Of a stretch of DNA of 64,000 nt, positions 14,777 to 22,960 are shown piece after piece. Source of the DNA: a virus. How positions within the stretch are numbered: position 1 is the stretch's first letter; the number at the start of each line of letters is the position of its first letter. The notes beneath the pieces were generated by a model, which saw nothing but the letters and a program-made list of their open reading frames with translations, was not told the origin of the DNA and searched no databases. The stretch spans positions 1 through 64,000 of the IMG/VR virus record IMGVR_UViG_3300022745_000018; one strand, 5' to 3'. A program made the position numbers and the translations under genes.

Positions 14777-16259
14777 CTTTTAGTTCCAATGTAATCACTT
14801 TGAATGTATATCCTTCTCTAACATATTCTTTGATACGCTCTGTTAGATGAGTGTACGAAGTGTTTACGCTAGACTTATAGGATATATTATCACTGATATC
14901 GTACAATGTACAAAATTCTTTGCCTTTGAATTTTCGCAAACCACGACCGATAGATTGCAGCAGTGTTATATGAGACTTGATCGGATGAGCGAGGATGATG
15001 TTCTCGATGGCAGGTACATTGATGCCTGTTGAGAATGTTCCATAGGAAGCGATAACGATGTCATTAGTACCACCCAACTGGATACGGATTTCTTCTCTAT
15101 CATCACCAGCAACATCACCATCAACATAGTGGATGTTTCTATCAGAGTCTTTGAGAAGATTGTGGAGATCTTTCCCTTGTTCTTTGTATCTAAACAGAAC
15201 AAGAGTCACGCCTTTGCAAGTCAGCGCAAGTTTCTTAATGAACTTCTGACGCTTAGGTCTACTGATGATGTAAGAAATTTCTTCGTCGTATTCCACTTTC
15301 TGAATTGCTTTTCCGATCTCCGGTGGATACTTCAGAGTGATACAGCGAATCTTAAGTGGTGTCAAGATACCACGAGCAATCAGTTCCTTCGCAGTAGCAA
15401 CTACAAACACTTGCCCGGTCAGACCTCGCATGACCATCATGTTACACAAGGTATTATGTAACGTCCCAGTACATGTTAGTTTGTATGGGGTCTCCAATGC
15501 CTTCTCGTAAATTGCACTGATTGAAGCGGCTTTGATCTTGTGACCTTCATCACCAAAGATGCACATGAACTGGCTGAGCCATTCAGAATCAATCTTCAGC
15601 AGACTCTGGAATGTTGAGACGGTGATTTTCTTTTTCGTGTTCTTCGTGACACCCGCAGTGATTGCATGACAGTTCTCCTCAGCATCCCAATCTGTACCAG
15701 CTGCATATGTAGCGAAATCCGCGATCAATTGTTTCGTTAGACCGATCGTAGGTACAACTATCAATGATTTGCCGTTTAGAACATCACTGATGTATCGACA
15801 TACACAATAGATGATAGCCGATTTCCCGGCAGATGTCACTGCATGAAGAATGCATCGGCGATTCTTGATTGAATCGTAGATCGCTCTCAACTGGTAGTCG
15901 TGCAACTGTAAAGGTTGACCTTCAGAGTTCTTTAGACCAAGAGAGTCAACGAAAGCTTCAATTTCCTCTACAGAAACATCCAGAACATCAGTAGGTTTAC
16001 CGAAATCCGATTCACCGTATTCAATCGGCTCACCAGATTCCTCTAGCATTTCCATCAGTTCTGGCCATAGACCTAAAGGCAGCCTACGTTTGACGATGTC
16101 GAATAGACGAATCATTCCATCCCATTGCCCGGATCTACCTTTTGGTGTGAATCTCCACCCAGGAACCTCAAATGAAAACTTCTCTCTCAAACTGAGAGCC
16201 AAGTCCATTTCGCATTTGATGTGTAAGAATGATTCGTTTAGTTTCGTGACGACTGCCAT
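14769..16259 (-). CDS. uvsW: UvsW-type recombination helicase
   Basis: 496 residues, close to T4 UvsW (502). A superfamily 2 helicase with Walker A HAVTSAGKSAI, Walker B GDEGH, motif III TCTGTL and motif VI QSIGRGLRKF. T4 UvsW unwinds branched DNA and R-loops and helps switch origin use late in infection. It follows uvsY head to tail (stop and start share one base at 16259), as in T4. Confidence 0.93.
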   Translation of the reverse strand: MAVVTKLNESFLHIKCEMDLALSLREKFSFEVPGWRFTPKGRSGQWDGMIRLFDIVKRRLPLGLWPELMEMLEESGEPIEYGESDFGKPTDVLDVSVEEIEAFVDSLGLKNSEGQPLQLHDYQLRAIYDSIKNRRCILHAVTSAGKSAIIYCVCRYISDVLNGKSLIVVPTIGLTKQLIADFATYAAGTDWDAEENCHAITAGVTKNTKKKITVSTFQSLLKIDSEWLSQFMCIFGDEGHKIKAASISAIYEKALETPYKLTCTGTLHNTLCNMMVMRGLTGQVFVVATAKELIARGILTPLKIRCITLKYPPEIGKAIQKVEYDEEISYIISRPKRQKFIKKLALTCKGVTLVLFRYKEQGKDLHNLLKDSDRNIHYVDGDVAGDDREEIRIQLGGTNDIVIASYGTFSTGINVPAIENIILAHPIKSHITLLQSIGRGLRKFKGKEFCTLYDISDNISYKSSVNTSYTHLTERIKEYVREGYTFKVITLELKDG

Positions 16260-16699
16260 TAACCACCAGCCAAATATTTTGTATGCTCTACCAAATTCCT
16301 GAAAAGATAGTACCGGTTACCAATATCACGCATGATTGATTCTGCAGATGATATCAGAGTATCCATGTAATTGATCTGCTCTTGAATTCTCTGAATCGAC
16401 TCATCTGCTTCGATCAATGTTTCCATTTCAGATTTCAATGGTCGTTTGAATAGATACTGCTTTAATCCAGCAGCATCCAGTTCCTCTTTTGTAAGTTCGC
16501 CGTTATAATACCTGGTCATGAATTGGCGTTCTTTCTGGAGCTTTAGAACGAGCCGTCTTTGATTCAGTTTGTAATCTTGGAGGATCTCTAAATACTTGGA
16601 ATGCAGAATCGGATGTCTATACATGACATCTAGCAGATTCGCTGGATCCAATTTAGAATCTTCTTTCCAAGATTCAATCAATTCATTATGAGTTAGCAT
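16259..16699 (-). CDS. uvsY: UvsY-type recombination mediator
   Basis: 146 residues (T4 UvsY has 137). Helical, with the conserved KSEMETLIEADESIQRIQ region and the C-terminal RNRYYLFRNLVEH-like segment seen in UvsY homologues. UvsY loads UvsX recombinase onto single-stranded DNA coated with gp32. The gene directly precedes uvsW, which supports the assignment. The similarity is by pattern and context, not by a catalytic motif. Confidence 0.82.
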   Translation of the reverse strand: MLTHNELIESWKEDSKLDPANLLDVMYRHPILHSKYLEILQDYKLNQRRLVLKLQKERQFMTRYYNGELTKEELDAAGLKQYLFKRPLKSEMETLIEADESIQRIQEQINYMDTLISSAESIMRDIGNRYYLFRNLVEHTKYLAGG

Positions 16700-17185
16700 T
16701 TAAGGATTTGCTGAATTGTTGAGAACGAAGTGTGTATACTTCAATGTCACTGTAGCATGAACTGGGCGCGGTTCGTTGTCGGTTTCAAATTGCAGTTCCG
16801 ATAGACTAACAGGAAATGCATCAACGAATTTGAACTTTAGCAATGGATTGCTTGTGTTATCCAATACGATCAAGAATGCATCAGATAGATGATCTTTGAG
16901 TGTATCTTTCTGCGGTTGTCTATTATCAAAACGATGCGATGTCATCCAATTGAAGACTTCTATGTAATTTTCGCAAGCATCGTCCACAGTGAATTGAATC
17001 TGTAGATTACCAAACTCTGCTTGTGATCCTGGCACGAAGCCAGAATCGTCTATGTAACCTGCTTGCGCTGGCATCACCAATACTTCTGGTAGATTCACAT
17101 CAGTGACGAAAAAACTTGTTTCTGGAATTCGGTCAATCTTGAACACGAATTTGTTTGATTGGAGTACATTGTATGCACAATTCAT
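16700..17185 (-). CDS. Tail-tube-fold virion protein (gp19-like)
   Basis: 161 residues. The composition and pattern (FKIDRIPETSFFVTDVNLPE, then FGNLQIQFTVDDACENYIEV and the final LSELQFETDNEPRPVHATVT) resemble the tube fold of contractile tails, ending in a strand pair like that of gp19. A separate, clearer gp19 is present at 25801-26358, so this may be a baseplate tube-like protein (gp48 or gp54 role) or a second tube protein. It starts with a strong GAGGA site and has a long leader. Confidence 0.55.
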   Translation of the reverse strand: MNCAYNVLQSNKFVFKIDRIPETSFFVTDVNLPEVLVMPAQAGYIDDSGFVPGSQAEFGNLQIQFTVDDACENYIEVFNWMTSHRFDNRQPQKDTLKDHLSDAFLIVLDNTSNPLLKFKFVDAFPVSLSELQFETDNEPRPVHATVTLKYTHFVLNNSANP

Positions 17186-17336
17186 TAGAAATCCTCAATT
17201 ACAATTTCAATAGAGATTTGTCTATATGTAGAAGTGTGTGGATGCCGCTAGATTCATTTTAGATTGAATGGACATGGTATCCATTAAGCAATGAACAAAA
17301 TGCATCTGGATGCTTCTAACATCAAGACCACAGATT

Positions 17337-17365
17337 ATTTTAATTCACTGATTTGTGAATGTAAA
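17337..17365 (-). promoter_or_regulatory. Early-type promoter (TTTACA-17-TAAAAT)
   Basis: On the minus strand AAAATTTTACA (-35 TTTACA at 17360-17365) is followed after 17 nt by TAAAAT (17337-17342). The spacer contains the inverted repeat ATTCAC / GTGAAT. It lies between the capsid terminator and the tube-like gene, giving a leader of about 150 nt in which I see no further gene. Confidence 0.7.
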
Positions 17366-17371
17366 ATTTTA

Positions 17372-17413
17372 CTCTCTAGAAACAACAAAGGAACCAATGA
17401 AGGTTCCTTTGTT
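17372..17413 (-). terminator. Rho-independent terminator after the major capsid gene
   Basis: A 12-bp stem AACAAAGGAACC / GGTTCCTTTGTT with a six-base loop (17384-17413), followed by the tail TTGTTGTTTCTAG. A strong terminator placed 35 nt after the capsid stop codon. Confidence 0.85.
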
Positions 17414-17448
17414 TGAATTTACATGATAGTTAAGTCATGTTGAAATCA

Positions 17449-18744
17449 TCACAGGATAGATTTCACAGCGGCAATGCGGTAGTAAGCATTGGTACGACCA
17501 GCAGCAGAGTAGAATGGATGGCGAGCGAACGCATATCTCATTCTGTAAGCCATGACAGGAGTCATGGTGTTGTGGTTAGTACCACGAACCATCTGCAGTG
17601 GAACGTATGGGCAGTAGAACATACCGGCATCCCATGCGGATTCACCTTTGTAACCAACCATGAAGAATTGACTGTTTCCAGTGTAAGGGTCAACGTACAC
17701 TTTCATTCCACCGTTCTTCAGAACACCAGCGAATGTGGCGCCGGCTGGATTCACATTCAGGTTACTTTGCAGAGCAGGAGCATAATCCAACACGCCAGCC
17801 ATCGACAGGGCAGATGCCACGTCAGCGGAACAGACTAGGATGTTACCTTTACCTTGCAGAGTTTCTTGAGCGATCTTGTTGGCTTCACGTTCGATTTGGA
17901 ACAACAGACCTTTATGACGTTCTGCCAACCAACGGCCATCAGAATCAGTCAAACAGTTGAACACACCAGGAACGGTAGCTTCTTGAGCACCAACCTTAGC
18001 AGCTGAGTAGCAAGTACGCAGAGCTTCACGGTTCACATCAGCCAGCAACGCAGTAGACAGAATGCTAGACAACTCAACGTCAGCATCCAGACCATGCATC
18101 TTCTGCAGATCTTGAGCGAACTCATGAGTGTAACCAGTCTTCAGAGCACGGGCTTTCGCGGAAACCATCATCTGTTCAACAGTGAATGACATTTCACCGA
18201 AGTCAGTACCACCAACACCTGAACCTAGTTGTTCAGCAGCGGCTGTGGTCATACCAGTACCAGTTGTGTAGGTACCGAATTGGTTGCCAGCTGTACCAGC
18301 ATCTTGGTCCACGAAGTCGGCAGTAGGATCGCTACCTGCATGAGTACCGGTGCCAGAGAAACCAGTATTCACTTCGTTAAACAGAGCTTCGGAACCAGCT
18401 TGTGAACCGTAACGTGAACGCAGAGCGAACACGAGGCCAGTAGGAGCACGCAGAGGTTGCACACCCATGATGTCGTAACCGATCAGCTTAGGAGCAGATC
18501 TACGAACCATAGAGATCAGCACAGGATCGAATTTGCTCAGACCAGTACCGTCGGTTGGATAACCTTGGGTTTGTGTAGTAGGAGCAGCTTCGTTCAACTG
18601 ACCACGTTGTTCGCGAATATCGTTGTCGGTATTCTCAAGCAACACAGCAGTAGTGCGCAAACGATTTGCATCGGTAATTTTGTCTAGACCAGGTGCATTC
18701 AGCACTGAGTCCCATTTTTCAATCAGTTGTTCAACTGTCTTCAT
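17449..18744 (-). CDS. 23: Major capsid protein, T4 gp23 type
   Basis: 431 residues (T4 gp23 has 521). It has the T4-type amphipathic N-terminus (MKTVEQLIEKWDSVL) and a predicted prohead-protease site at LNE|A (after E52), which would release a mature protein of about 379 residues. The central and C-terminal parts (GMFYCPYVPLQMVRG, MRYAFARHPF) match gp23-like capsids with the HK97 fold. It is flanked by scaffold and protease genes, has a late-type box upstream and a strong terminator downstream. No gp24 paralogue is seen in the window. Confidence 0.95.
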   Translation of the reverse strand: MKTVEQLIEKWDSVLNAPGLDKITDANRLRTTAVLLENTDNDIREQRGQLNEAAPTTQTQGYPTDGTGLSKFDPVLISMVRRSAPKLIGYDIMGVQPLRAPTGLVFALRSRYGSQAGSEALFNEVNTGFSGTGTHAGSDPTADFVDQDAGTAGNQFGTYTTGTGMTTAAAEQLGSGVGGTDFGEMSFTVEQMMVSAKARALKTGYTHEFAQDLQKMHGLDADVELSSILSTALLADVNREALRTCYSAAKVGAQEATVPGVFNCLTDSDGRWLAERHKGLLFQIEREANKIAQETLQGKGNILVCSADVASALSMAGVLDYAPALQSNLNVNPAGATFAGVLKNGGMKVYVDPYTGNSQFFMVGYKGESAWDAGMFYCPYVPLQMVRGTNHNTMTPVMAYRMRYAFARHPFYSAAGRTNAYYRIAAVKSIL

Positions 18745-18782
18745 TTCTCATCTCTTTCTTAATTGATGGGTTTGATGTAAAT

Positions 18783-18829
18783 CACAAACCTGTGAAATAA
18801 TTTATCTTATTTCAATTTCACGGTTTGTG
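18783..18829 (-). promoter_or_regulatory. Inverted repeat with the capsid late promoter in its loop
   Basis: CACAAACC-GTGAAAT and ATTTCAC-A-GGTTTGTG pair in a 15-bp stem with a single bulge. The 16-nt loop holds AGATAAATTA (18798-18807), a T4-like late promoter box for gene 23. The stem would terminate readthrough from the scaffold gene while the loop starts a new message. Both functions are inferred. Confidence 0.6.
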
Positions 18830-18837
18830 CATCGGGA

Positions 18838-20412
18838 TTAACGAGGCTTATTAGAACCAAAGTGAGCGGCGTAAGCAGCAATTCTTGAATCCACGGCATC
18901 AACACGTTCTTCAGTCACAATGGCTGCAGAAGGTTCTTGTTGCTTTGGCTTCTGTGATTCGGTCAGAGTACTGAAGTTCTTCTGAACGATATCCAATTGC
19001 TTCTTGTATTGTTCTTCCGTCACATATTCGATGTTCTTGGTCAGTTGAGCAAAACGATCGAATGCAGTATCAGCCATTTCAGAGCGATATGATTCAAGTA
19101 TAGCGTCAGCCTTCAATGAATTGATTTCTCTGATTAGATCGGCTTGAGCACCGGCACTCTCGTTGATCTTCTGTTCAAGTTCAGCGACTTGTTCTAGCGC
19201 AATTTCCAATGCATCTTCAGCATCTTCGGCGATATCAATATTGTGTTCCTTCAATAGGGAAACAACACCATCCATAAAACTTTCCGCCAATTTAGCTTTG
19301 AATCCAGTTTCAATAGCGACTTTATTATCAATTGCCCATTGCTGAGCAGTTTCAGTCAAAATCCCATCAATTTTATTGGACATTTCAGCTTTCGCTTCGT
19401 CCAATTGGTTTTCATATTCTTCTTGCAGCTCTTCTTTGATCTGCATTACGCGATCGTTCACGGCTGCTTCGAAGATTGTGATAGCTTGAATCTTGAAGTC
19501 GTCAGATAGACCCTCGGCTTCCAATAGAGCAGCAACTTGAGCAGAAACTGTAGGTTTCTGCTCAGTGGCATCTTCTTTCACGGAAGCTTTCTTTTCTTCC
19601 TCTTCGTCGTCGTCGGCTGGTTGATTAGAACCACCGTACTTAGTACCCTTCTTCACGCCTGCACCACCTTTGGCATCTGTCTTCTTACCAAACTTGGCTT
19701 CATATTCTGGTGTACCGGGCCACAGACCCTCAGTAACTTCGTCCACAGATTCATTAGTATGCTCTGGTGTGTACTGTTTACCGTTCTTCCAGTACTGATG
19801 AGAACCATCCGCTTTTATTACTGCGGGTTTATCGCCATCGCGATGACGTTCATTGTTCTTCCAATATTGTTTAGAACCATCACGTCTCTCAATAGCAGGT
19901 TTGTCACCATCGCGATGCAGTTTACCATTCTTGTACCAAAGTTGTTCACCATGAACAGGGTTATCTACAGCGGGCTTGTCGCCATCACGATGGGGCACTC
20001 CGTGATTATACCAATGTCTAGTGCCGTTGGACTCTCTGTAGGCATGATTGTCGTTTACACTATGCTTTTCTCCATTTTCGTCGCGATGAACTTCAATTTT
20101 ATTGAGTACGACACCCTTGAGGTGTTCAGGGGTGTACTGTTTACCGTTCTTCCAATATTCATTGTCTTCAGGGAAATCTTTGTCATGAACGATGGCTGGT
20201 TTGTCGCCGTCACGATGCAGCTTTCCGTGTTTATACCAATGCTTTGAGCCATTCGTGTAAACCATCGCGGGTTTATCACCATCGCGGTGTATCTCGCCGT
20301 CTTTGGTCCAAACTCTAGCATTATAGTGCTCATTTAGTTGACCACCTTCTTCGTCTTCAGTAACTTCGTTAGCCTCCGCCAACATAGCGGCGATCTTTTC
20401 TTCAAGTGTCAT
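18838..20412 (-). CDS. 22: Prohead scaffold protein (gp22-like) with HRDGDKPA repeats
   Basis: 524 residues, about twice the length of T4 gp22 (269). The C-terminal half is a long acidic coiled-coil (LQEEYENQLDEAKAEM, ALEQVAELEQKINESAG), as expected for a scaffold, and it lies between the protease and capsid genes. Residues about 30-225 hold five copies of a roughly 26-residue unit centred on HRDGDKPA with WYKNGK or YWKNGK, closing with GKQYTPEHTNES. The same units fill the genes at 21561 and 22943. A candidate protease site is QLNE|H (weak). The repeat function is unknown. Confidence 0.85.
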   Translation of the reverse strand: MTLEEKIAAMLAEANEVTEDEEGGQLNEHYNARVWTKDGEIHRDGDKPAMVYTNGSKHWYKHGKLHRDGDKPAIVHDKDFPEDNEYWKNGKQYTPEHLKGVVLNKIEVHRDENGEKHSVNDNHAYRESNGTRHWYNHGVPHRDGDKPAVDNPVHGEQLWYKNGKLHRDGDKPAIERRDGSKQYWKNNERHRDGDKPAVIKADGSHQYWKNGKQYTPEHTNESVDEVTEGLWPGTPEYEAKFGKKTDAKGGAGVKKGTKYGGSNQPADDDEEEEKKASVKEDATEQKPTVSAQVAALLEAEGLSDDFKIQAITIFEAAVNDRVMQIKEELQEEYENQLDEAKAEMSNKIDGILTETAQQWAIDNKVAIETGFKAKLAESFMDGVVSLLKEHNIDIAEDAEDALEIALEQVAELEQKINESAGAQADLIREINSLKADAILESYRSEMADTAFDRFAQLTKNIEYVTEEQYKKQLDIVQKNFSTLTESQKPKQQEPSAAIVTEERVDAVDSRIAAYAAHFGSNKPR

Positions 20413-20439
20413 TCTTTACTCCAATGATTCAATTAAGTT

Positions 20440-20447
20440 TATTTATT
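20440..20447 (-). promoter_or_regulatory. Late-type promoter box AATAAATA
   Basis: Minus-strand GAATAAATAAAC lies 28 nt upstream of the scaffold start. It resembles the T4 late box TATAAATA and recurs upstream of several virion genes in this window. Confidence 0.55.
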
Positions 20448-20514
20448 CTGACAAGTATTCACGGTAATCATCAATGATGTTTTCAATTGTCTGTTAGCTT
20501 TCCGTTTTCTAGTT

Positions 20515-21171
20515 TTAAAGTTTGCGGACGATAGACATGAAATTGTTGAATAGTTCTAGTTTCTTGGCCTCATCCAACCTCTTCTTATCATATTCATGTT
20601 TCGCGATCTCAGAGATGGTTTGTTCAACGATACGGCCGTCAGCCGTCTTCAGGAACTCAACACCTTCCATGATGCCATTAACAAAACAACCTGGACCCGA
20701 TGGATCCGATACACCATCGATAGCAGTCAAGAAGAAATCATCTCCAACGATCTTCTCACCGTTCATTTCTTTCACTGTGGCCGCACCGCGTGTAGACATA
20801 CCCACTGCACAACCAGACTCAAGAAGACCACGCATGACTTGGCCGATTGGTGTAGTTAAAACGACAGCTTCACCAATCCAGACATTACCGTCGCGAACCA
20901 ACGAAGTCAAACGATGAGATGCGCGTTCCCAATCAACATTCAGACGCGGTGGGTGATTCAGTTCACCTAGTGCTCTATTTGTTGCGATGTACTCATCTCT
21001 ATATTTGTTGACCGCTGCTTCCATGACAGACGCTGGGTATTTTCTACCATTCTTGTTCTTGGTTTCAGCGACGGCCATAGGACCTTTGATTTTCAACAAC
21101 TTCTGTCCGCTAGCATCAGATTCTGTTAGAATCGCTAACGGCTCAAACGTCATTTCAGTAATTAGTTTCAT
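20515..21171 (-). CDS. 21: Prohead protease, T4 gp21 type
   Basis: 218 residues, matching T4 gp21 (212). A herpesvirus-type serine protease fold: the catalytic histidine lies in GELNHPPR and the serine in VGMSTRGAA, with IDGVSDPSGPGC following. It cleaves scaffold and capsid proteins after L/I-x-E during prohead maturation. Order portal to protease to scaffold to capsid follows T4. The start (MKLITEMTFEPLAIL) is supported by the T4-like N-terminus. Confidence 0.93.
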   Translation of the reverse strand: MKLITEMTFEPLAILTESDASGQKLLKIKGPMAVAETKNKNGRKYPASVMEAAVNKYRDEYIATNRALGELNHPPRLNVDWERASHRLTSLVRDGNVWIGEAVVLTTPIGQVMRGLLESGCAVGMSTRGAATVKEMNGEKIVGDDFFLTAIDGVSDPSGPGCFVNGIMEGVEFLKTADGRIVEQTISEIAKHEYDKKRLDEAKKLELFNNFMSIVRKL

Positions 21172-21183
21172 GTTATCTTTCTA

Positions 21184-21549
21184 TTAGGAAACTACAGAAT
21201 ACCCAGAAATCTTTCTTAGACGTAAAAACGCGGTACCATCGCCACCAGTGATATTCACGACGATGTTATATTTACCTTGCTCATCAACGACTGCCGTAAT
21301 GATTCCATCTGTCTGGAATTCATAAGATTCATGAACGCGAAAAACTTCAACAGAATTTCTTGTTAGAACCATGCTAGCGGCATTCGGCAATGATGTAGTG
21401 ATACCGATGATCGCGACAAACGGAGTACCATCCACCGTTTGATTTATTGATGTCAATGTTGTTAGGTCGATGGTATCTGTACCAGACCCAACGTACTTGA
21501 TGATCACTTCACGCGGAGTGACTTGAACGACGTTCTTAGAGAGTGCCAT
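21184..21549 (-). CDS. Virion-cluster protein of unknown function
   Basis: 121 residues, entirely beta-rich (VVQVTPREVIIKYVGSG, AFLRLRKISGYSVVS). It sits 12 nt upstream of the prohead protease within the head operon, so a head role is likely. It could be a decoration or core protein, but no homologue can be named. No cysteine, no membrane segment. Confidence 0.6.
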   Translation of the reverse strand: MALSKNVVQVTPREVIIKYVGSGTDTIDLTTLTSINQTVDGTPFVAIIGITTSLPNAASMVLTRNSVEVFRVHESYEFQTDGIITAVVDEQGKYNIVVNITGGDGTAFLRLRKISGYSVVS

Positions 21550-21560
21550 TTAGAATTACC

Positions 21561-22790
21561 TTACTCAACGTTGACGGTAATACGTTTGCCAGAATGGTGA
21601 CGCAGTTCTACTTGTCTACCACGTTCAACATCATGCATTGCTTCGTAGTCACCGCTATTGATGTGTCTAAGAACTTCACTGTATGAATAAGTACCGTTGT
21701 GTTTCAGATTCATTGCTTCGTCCACTCTTTCAAATTCTTCAACTGATTCATTCGCTTGCCCTGGTGTATATCTTCTACCATTCTTGTACCATTCTTTCGT
21801 GCCATCACGAAGCTCAAGGGCGGGCTTATCACCATCACGATGTACCTTCCCGTTCTTATACCAATATTTTGAGCCATTTGAATCTTCAATAGCTGGTTTG
21901 TCTCCATCACGATGGAGCTTACCTTTTTTGTACCATTCTTTATCGCCTTGAGCCGTTTCGAGTGCAGGTTTATCACCATCACGATGCAGTTCACCATCTG
22001 AATTTCTCCAGTATTTAGTACCACGACGGTCAACCGTAGAAGGTTTATCTTCGTCTTTAGACAACTTATCAATTGCTTTAGAAACACCAGACAAACGTTT
22101 GTGAGCTTTATCGTCAGTCTTGATACCAGCACCACGGTCGTCACGCTCAGCATACCCAGCATTAAAACCATGATATTTGGCGTCAGCGGCTGCTTTCTTT
22201 GCGTATGAAGCCAGTGTCGTTTTAGACAGTTCGTCAATCTGTTCTTGGTTAGACTCTAAAATGGAAATTGCGATTCTATCAAGAGCTTCCGTGATGAATG
22301 AAGCATCAAATGATTCTTCAACCGATTCATTTGCTTGCCCTGGTGTATATCTTCTACCATTCTTGTACCAGTACTTGGTACCGTCTGAATGTTCAACTGC
22401 TGGTTTGTCATCGTCACGATGCAACTCACCGTGCTTATACCAACTCTTCTGACCACCCGCCAACACCGCCGCAGGTTTGTCATCGTCACGATGCAACTCA
22501 CCATTCTTGTACCAGTACTTGGTACCGCTAGCATATTCGATAGCTGGCTCGTCACCCTCGCGATGCCGTTCACCATTCTTGTTATACCAGAACTTGTCAC
22601 CATGTTTATTAGTTTCAGAAGGTTTATCTTCGTCTTTAGACAACTTATCAACTGCTTTTGAAGCACCAGCCGCGCGTTTCTCGATCTTCGATAGACCAGA
22701 GATCGATGGTCTATGAATAGCACCTATTGCTTTCTGTGCGTATGAAGCCAATGTCGTTTTAGATAGTTCGTCGATTTGTTCTTTATCCAT
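21561..22790 (-). CDS. Head-operon repeat protein (HRDGDKPA and DELSKTTL modules)
   Basis: About 409 residues from ATG 22790 (MDKEQIDELSKTTLASYAQK); an in-frame TTG at 22814 lies almost on the late box. Two modules alternate. One is EQIDELSKTTLASYAxKA with a downstream LSKDEDKPS, present twice; it is common in virion-associated proteins of T4-like phages as I recall. The other is the HRDGDKPA / WYKNG repeat, present six times and closing twice with RRYTPGQANESVEE. It occupies the place of T4 genes 67 and 68 (prohead core). It may be an internal core protein, but this rests on position. Confidence 0.7.
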   Translation of the reverse strand: MDKEQIDELSKTTLASYAQKAIGAIHRPSISGLSKIEKRAAGASKAVDKLSKDEDKPSETNKHGDKFWYNKNGERHREGDEPAIEYASGTKYWYKNGELHRDDDKPAAVLAGGQKSWYKHGELHRDDDKPAVEHSDGTKYWYKNGRRYTPGQANESVEESFDASFITEALDRIAISILESNQEQIDELSKTTLASYAKKAAADAKYHGFNAGYAERDDRGAGIKTDDKAHKRLSGVSKAIDKLSKDEDKPSTVDRRGTKYWRNSDGELHRDGDKPALETAQGDKEWYKKGKLHRDGDKPAIEDSNGSKYWYKNGKVHRDGDKPALELRDGTKEWYKNGRRYTPGQANESVEEFERVDEAMNLKHNGTYSYSEVLRHINSGDYEAMHDVERGRQVELRHHSGKRITVNVE

Positions 22791-22819
22791 TCCGTGATCC
22801 GTTTCTTCAATCAATTTTG

Positions 22820-22960
22820 TTATTTATTCGGCGCCCGCACTCTTTTACCGTTCTTCCAATGCTGCTGCGAACCATCCGCATTGATTATCGCTGGTTTGGC
22901 ATCGTGACGATGAACGATGTATCGAAAGATTCTTCAACCGATTCATTTGCTCGTTTTTGG
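22820..22960 (-). pseudogene. Remnant of an HRDGDKPA repeat unit
   Basis: Between the two repeat-protein genes an unstarted frame encodes HDAKPAIINADGSQQHWKNG and ends at TAA 22820-22822. Just before it, in another frame, ANESVEESFDTSFI can be read. Both are recognisable pieces of the neighbouring repeat proteins, now frameshifted relative to each other and to the upstream gene, whose own stop interrupts its last closing unit at TPKTSK. A recombination or deletion scar. Confidence 0.6.
22821..22828 (-). promoter_or_regulatory. Late-type promoter box AATAAATA
   Basis: Minus-strand CCGAATAAATAAC, about 30 nt upstream of ATG 22790. It also contains the stop codon of the repeat remnant. Confidence 0.5.

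Noticed and set aside
17210-17310. 27-codon frame (MHFVHCLMDTMS...) in the leader of the tube-like gene
   Set aside because: No ribosome-binding site, no coupling to the next gene and no protein-like pattern.
19537-20247. Long open frame on the plus strand opposite the scaffold repeats (236 codons)
   Set aside because: It is the complement of a repetitive coding region with regular codon pattern; no ribosome-binding site, and its hydrophobic content is an artefact of the antisense strand.
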